A program made the translations under genes and the position numbers. Positions 60,576 to 64,000 of a DNA stretch of 64,000 bases are shown one piece after another. Position 1 is the first letter of the stretch, and each line of letters opens with the position of its first letter. The stretch is from a virus, in the IMG/VR virus record IMGVR_UViG_3300044712_001255, positions 62,001-126,000 of that record; one strand, given 5' to 3'. The notes below the pieces were generated by a model. The model was given only the letters and a program-made list of their open reading frames with translations. It did not search any database and was not told the DNA's origin.

Positions 60576-61552
60576 AGACAGTCGTTATTACTGGCGCAGC
60601 TGGGTTTCTTGGTAGTCATCTTTCGAATCGATTTCTCAACGCTGGATGGCGTGTAATTGGAATAGATGATTTTTCAACTGCGCTGGGACGCTCAGCGCCG
60701 CATTTTGTTGAACTGTCGTTACGTAATAATTTCATTTTTTACGCAGAAGATATTTGTGAGTTGCAACCAGCGCTTTTTGGGATGCGTGGTGTTGGTAAGA
60801 TCGATCTTATTTTGAATTTTGCATGTCCCGCGTCACCTCCTCGTTATCAAGCAATACCCATCAAGACAATGATGACATGTGTTTGGGGTGTTGACAAAAT
60901 GTTGAGGCTCGCTCACCAACATAAATGTCCCATTGTCCATGCCTCAACTTCTGAGGTGTACGGAGATCCTGAGATTTCACCTCAAGCCGAGGAGTACAGA
61001 GGCGTAGTAAATTCGTATGGGCCACGAGCATGCTATGATGAAGGTAAGCGTGCAGCAGAAGCACTGTGTTATGACTGGACGACAAAGTTTGGCGTAGACG
61101 CAAGATTGGTAAGAATTTTCAATACTTACGGGCCTCACATGGATCCAAATGATGGACGAGTTGTGAGCAATTTCATAACTCAAGCGCTGAACGATGATCC
61201 TCTTACGATCTACGGGAGTGGCGAACAAACACGATCATTCTGCTACGTAGATGATCTTGTGGAAGGCATCTATCGTGTATCGCAACTGCCGGCTGGGCGT
61301 CTAAATGGACCCGTCAATCTTGGTAATCCACATGAATTTACAATCATCCAACTCGCTAATGTTGTTGCTGCAGTTTTGAATAAGAAACACCTCATTACAT
61401 TTGAAGCACTTCCTGTGGATGATCCACGTCAACGAAAGCCCGATATTACAAAGGCTCGTCTGTTGCTTGACGGGTGGGAACCTCAAGTTGAACTTCGATA
61501 TGGAATCGAGAAGAGTGTTGACTGGTTCAAGCGAGTGTTGCACATCAAGTGA
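60572..61552 (+). CDS. NAD-dependent sugar epimerase/decarboxylase (UDP-xylose synthase-like)
   Basis: 326 residues, a short-chain dehydrogenase fold. N-terminal nucleotide motif VITGAAGFLGSHLSN; catalytic region ACPASPPRYQAIP, HASTSEVYGDPEISPQ, NSYGPRACYDEGKRAAEAL with the YxxxK pair; later RIFNTYGPHMDPNDGRVVSN. This sequence set is closest to UDP-glucuronate decarboxylases (UDP-xylose synthases). It would make a nucleotide sugar for modifying phage DNA, virion or host surface; no glycosyltransferase is in the window. Confidence 0.87.
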   Translation: MKTVVITGAAGFLGSHLSNRFLNAGWRVIGIDDFSTALGRSAPHFVELSLRNNFIFYAEDICELQPALFGMRGVGKIDLILNFACPASPPRYQAIPIKTMMTCVWGVDKMLRLAHQHKCPIVHASTSEVYGDPEISPQAEEYRGVVNSYGPRACYDEGKRAAEALCYDWTTKFGVDARLVRIFNTYGPHMDPNDGRVVSNFITQALNDDPLTIYGSGEQTRSFCYVDDLVEGIYRVSQLPAGRLNGPVNLGNPHEFTIIQLANVVAAVLNKKHLITFEALPVDDPRQRKPDITKARLLLDGWEPQVELRYGIEKSVDWFKRVLHIK

Positions 61553-61557
61553 TGTGG

Positions 61558-61569
61558 TAACATGTCTTT
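61558..61569 (+). promoter_or_regulatory. Leaderless-type promoter
   Basis: Extended -10 TGG-TAACAT (hexamer 61558-61563), 6 nt (GTCTTT), ATG 61570; the same hexamer as at the polymerase gene. Confidence 0.55.
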
Positions 61570-62400
61570 ATGCTAAGAGACTGCTTGTTCATGGCGGGCG
61601 AATTCAGCCTAACCATGAAATTGACCTTTAGACGTGATCGTTGGTGGCATACGTGTTCTGCGTCTCGATTGCAACATGTCACTCATGGCGTAGTTCGTCG
61701 TGAAAAGTTTTTGCGTGAAGAACTGCGTGGAATTATCTTCTACGCAGACGTTGATGATAAACAATTGGAATCTGAATCTTTGCAGGCAATCATTGCTAGT
61801 GAAGTTCCATGTTGGCCTGACCCAAATACGCTGCTGCGCATGATCGACAGACACTGCGTCATGTCGAAGCTCATTGAACTTGGTCTTGTTGATCATGATG
61901 TTTGGCAAGGAATGCATCATGCTCGTACACACCACGGGCTCACGAATTATCCCTTGGTATTGAAGGTTGGGAACAACCATCGTGGGCAAGGAAAATATCT
62001 CGTGCCAACGTGGGATGACCTGAACCAATTTCCAGAGTGGCAGGGTATCGCTACTCTTGAACCATTCTTCTCAGGGGACTCGTACAGGGTATTGTTGGTC
62101 GGCGAAGACGCATTCGGAATTCGTGTTGCAAATGGGCAAAGCTGGATCAAGAACTCCGTTGGAGCTGATGCATCATTTGATACGCCATGCAATGAAATTG
62201 TTGCGCATGCTCGCAAAGTTGCCAATGAGTTTGCGCTCGATGTTGCAGGAGTGGATTACGTTGTAAACCCTCGACACCCAGAAGATTTTCACTTCCTTGA
62301 GGTAAATCAGTTCCCTGGTATACCGCTCGACCTGCCAGGTATTGAGCGTGTTGAGCATTTCATAGATTCACGTATGCAGTGGGTAGAAAATGAAATTTGA
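61570..62400 (+). CDS. ATP-grasp ligase-like protein
   Basis: 276 residues. ATP-grasp hallmarks: PLVLKVGNNHRGQGKYLV (glycine-rich ATP loop after the lysine), TLEPFFSGDSYRVLLVGEDA, GVDYVVNPRHPEDFHFLEVN with the metal Glu/Asn pair, then QFPGIPLDLPGIERVEHF. The layout is RimK/synapsin-like. Such enzymes join a carboxylate to an amine, often adding amino acids to proteins or small peptides. Next to the sugar epimerase, a surface or protein modification role is possible. Confidence 0.78.
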   Translation: MLRDCLFMAGEFSLTMKLTFRRDRWWHTCSASRLQHVTHGVVRREKFLREELRGIIFYADVDDKQLESESLQAIIASEVPCWPDPNTLLRMIDRHCVMSKLIELGLVDHDVWQGMHHARTHHGLTNYPLVLKVGNNHRGQGKYLVPTWDDLNQFPEWQGIATLEPFFSGDSYRVLLVGEDAFGIRVANGQSWIKNSVGADASFDTPCNEIVAHARKVANEFALDVAGVDYVVNPRHPEDFHFLEVNQFPGIPLDLPGIERVEHFIDSRMQWVENEI

Positions 62401-62656
62401 TATCGTCCCAGGCGATATGATCGAATGGGTATACAATTCAAATAAACGGCGTGTTGACGTAAATGAACAACTTTATTCGACTGTAATGAAACAATGGGTG
62501 TCTATCGGACGTCCAGCTTTGTTGATCCACATCGATGAACACACGTATTCGTGGCTTTCCCCGACGGGGTTGTTCCACGCGCGTGTGGATGATACGCAGC
62601 CGGTCGGTTGGGGTGGCACCCTCCTCCACCCTGTTGTTCCACACTTGTGCGGATGA
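62390..62656 (+). CDS. Small hypothetical protein
   Basis: 88 residues overlapping the ATP-grasp gene by 11 bp. Beta-rich, with IVPGDMIEWVYNSNKRRVD and YSWLSPTGLFHARVDDTQ. No family recognised. Confidence 0.55.
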   Translation: MKFDIVPGDMIEWVYNSNKRRVDVNEQLYSTVMKQWVSIGRPALLIHIDEHTYSWLSPTGLFHARVDDTQPVGWGGTLLHPVVPHLCG

Positions 62657-62716
62657 TACATACAACACCACAGTGATTAGTGAAGTTCACGCTCGTGTTA
62701 TGACGTAAATAAGCTC

Positions 62717-62773
62717 ACCAGTGGTGTAACAAATGCGCGCGCGAGGTAATTTATCTATGGGCAGCAATGCTGC
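62717..62773 (+). promoter_or_regulatory. Leader region of the von Willebrand gene with two palindromes
   Basis: The 157-bp gap before 62814 holds CACCAGTGGTG (62719 region, an operator-sized palindrome) and a GCAGC-AAT-GCTGC hairpin at 62761-62773. A TTGAAAGGTAGAAAAG ribosome site leads to the ATG. I cannot fix the promoter. Confidence 0.35.
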
Positions 62774-62813
62774 GCCAAGTTTGACAAGTAATTCAAGTTG
62801 AAAGGTAGAAAAG

Positions 62814-63926
62814 ATGACAATTCAGGCTATTGATTTGGCAATTTCGTTCGATACGACTGGTTCAATGTATCCGTGTCTCACCCAGGTACGTCGTAACGTT
62901 GCAAACCTCGTCAAGAAGATGATCGCGACTGTACAAGGTATTCGAATCGCAATCATTGCTCACGGTGACTACTGCGACGAGGGACACTCATACGTTACGA
63001 AGATTCTTGACTTCACCTCTGATGAAAAGAAGATCAGCGATTTCATTCAGGGCGTTGAACCCACTGGTGGTGGTGACGCTCCAGAGTGCTATGAGCTTGT
63101 GCTGCATCAGGCTCGTTCGTTGTCGTGGAAGTCAGGCAAGTCCAAGGTGCTTGTCATGATTGGCGACGACGTTCCTCATGCTCCCAACTACCCACTGAAC
63201 AAGGGACGAATCGACTGGCGCAATGAGCTCGGGCTTCTTACCGAGGCAGGCATCAGCGTTCACGGAGTCCACGCTCTTCCGGGATGTCGTCGACACTCAA
63301 AGTCATTCTATGATGAGATTGCACGAAAGACCGGCGGGTTTTATCTCACCCTCGATCAGTTCTCAACCGTCGAGGACCTGTTGATGGCGGTTGCCACAAA
63401 GCAGGATGGAGATGAGACGCTCAACAGCTATGTTGAGACTGTGAAGGCAGCAGGTCGCGCGACTCGTAACTTCATCAATATCGTGGGAACTCTCACTGGC
63501 AAGGCGATTGCTTGGGCAGGTCCAAAGGTCACCACGTCTGACGGCAAGGAACTCGTGCCTGTTCCTACTGGACGTTTCCAGGTGATGAAGGTGGATGAGA
63601 CTACGGTGATTGCAAACTTTGTGCAGGCACAGGGCGCAAGCTTCAAGCCGGGTCGTGGCTTCTATGAGCTGACGAAGTCCGAGAAGGTGCAGGGATACAA
63701 GGAGATCATCCTGCAGGACAAGGTCTCTGGTGATCTCTTCAATGGTTCGCAGGTACGTGATCTGTTGGGACTTCCGCATCATGAAGACGGACGCCTGTCC
63801 AGCAAGTCTTTGCTCGACAAGTACCGCATTTTTGTGCAGAGCACTTCCTACAATCGTAAGCTTGTAGGTGATACATACTTCTTGTACGAAACACCGGATT
63901 GGGAGCGGCTAGACGACGCCGCGTAA
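62814..63926 (+). CDS. Von Willebrand factor A domain protein
   Basis: 370 residues. The vWA domain fills residues 1-~210: LAISFDTTGSMYPC (MIDAS DxTGS at 13-17), a TGGGDAPE loop (third metal motif), and VLVMIGDDVPHAP (MIDAS Asp). Residues ~220-370 form a beta-rich second half (GRFQVMKVDETTVIANF, VQAQGASFKPGRGFYELTK). MIDAS proteins bind protein partners through a metal ion, and in phages and bacteria are linked to adhesion, AAA+ chaperones or TerD-type stress systems. A strong terminator follows, so it ends an operon. Confidence 0.8.
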   Translation: MTIQAIDLAISFDTTGSMYPCLTQVRRNVANLVKKMIATVQGIRIAIIAHGDYCDEGHSYVTKILDFTSDEKKISDFIQGVEPTGGGDAPECYELVLHQARSLSWKSGKSKVLVMIGDDVPHAPNYPLNKGRIDWRNELGLLTEAGISVHGVHALPGCRRHSKSFYDEIARKTGGFYLTLDQFSTVEDLLMAVATKQDGDETLNSYVETVKAAGRATRNFINIVGTLTGKAIAWAGPKVTTSDGKELVPVPTGRFQVMKVDETTVIANFVQAQGASFKPGRGFYELTKSEKVQGYKEIILQDKVSGDLFNGSQVRDLLGLPHHEDGRLSSKSLLDKYRIFVQSTSYNRKLVGDTYFLYETPDWERLDDAA

Positions 63927-63927
63927 T

Positions 63928-63944
63928 CCAAGACGCTTTCTTGG
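63928..63944 (+). terminator. First hairpin after the vWA gene
   Basis: Stem CCAAGA/TCTTGG with 5-nt loop directly after the stop codon. Confidence 0.4.
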
Positions 63945-63948
63945 AATT

Positions 63949-63975
63949 GATCAGGCCTCCTCGCGGGGCCTGATC
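63949..63975 (+). terminator. Terminator after the vWA gene
   Basis: Stem GATCAGGCC/GGCCTGATC (9 bp) with a 9-nt loop, followed by TGTTTGT. Confidence 0.65.
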
Positions 63976-64000
63976 TGTTTGTACTGCACGTTGTTTTGGA

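Noticed and set aside
62781-62810. TTGACA as a -35 box before the vWA gene
   Set aside because: At 17 nt spacing there is no -10 hexamer, and the position would place the start inside the ribosome site.

Overview
The window is one segment of a large contractile-tailed (myovirus) phage genome with a T4-like tail and replication plan. About 55 genes lie almost entirely on the + strand and are packed tightly, with many ATGA/TGATG stop-start overlaps. I recognise a tail sheath (two copies), tail tube, gp15-like tail terminator, gp26-family baseplate chaperone, very long tape measure, LysM-like baseplate protein, gp32-like SSB, UvsX/RecA recombinase, DnaB/gp41-type helicase, T4-type polynucleotide kinase/phosphatase and RNA ligase. 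No rRNA, CRISPR array, integrase or transposase is seen. No terminase, portal or major capsid gene is in the window, so the genome continues beyond both ends.

Layout. 1-12720: virion genes, from the 3' end of an adhesin-like protein through neck proteins (gp13/14/15-like by synteny) to two tandem, diverged ~1,000-residue sheath proteins and two unknowns. 12732-17499: three homing endonucleases surround the tail tube gene (14437-14928), one of them on the minus strand. 17615-20085: a two-gene NAD+ salvage cassette (NadM-Nudix and NadV) sits inside the tail operon. 20218-33621: baseplate chaperone with a probable frameshifted extension, tape measure, and four baseplate/hub candidates. 33646-48812: replication and nucleotide metabolism (family A polymerase, HD hydrolase, SSB, RecA, dUTPase, 5' nuclease, helicase, intein-split class II ribonucleotide reductase, ThyX, dTMP kinase, MazG/dUTPase-like enzyme). 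48888-56583: small heat-shock protein, C39-like peptidase, RNA repair genes (Pnkp, RNA ligase) with a tRNA-like fold directly before the ligase, HD and calcineurin-type phosphoesterases, a DNA methyltransferase and a nucleotidyltransferase-like protein. 56602-63926: HNH nuclease, HEAT-like protein, Dps-type ferritin, UDP-xylose-synthase-like epimerase, ATP-grasp ligase and a von Willebrand A protein.

How the genes work together. The phage makes its own dNTP pool: RNR reduces nucleotides, dUTPase and the MazG-like enzyme remove dUTP, and ThyX plus Tmk supply dTTP. It rebuilds NAD+ from nicotinamide and carries enzymes able to re-seal cut RNA. This looks like a lytic virus equipped to survive nucleotide- and RNA-degrading host defences.

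Expression. At least eleven genes that follow a gap have a TANNNT hexamer, often as an extended -10 (TGnTANNNT), placed 6 or 7 nt before the ATG with no Shine-Dalgarno sequence. This is the signature of leaderless transcripts, which are common in Actinobacteria and Deinococcota, so a host of that kind is possible (inference only). Late-type genes instead use ordinary ribosome sites, several behind a recurring (T)GATAGTTA motif. Several small proteins start with a peptide resembling the T4 capsid-targeting sequence and are candidate packaged internal proteins.
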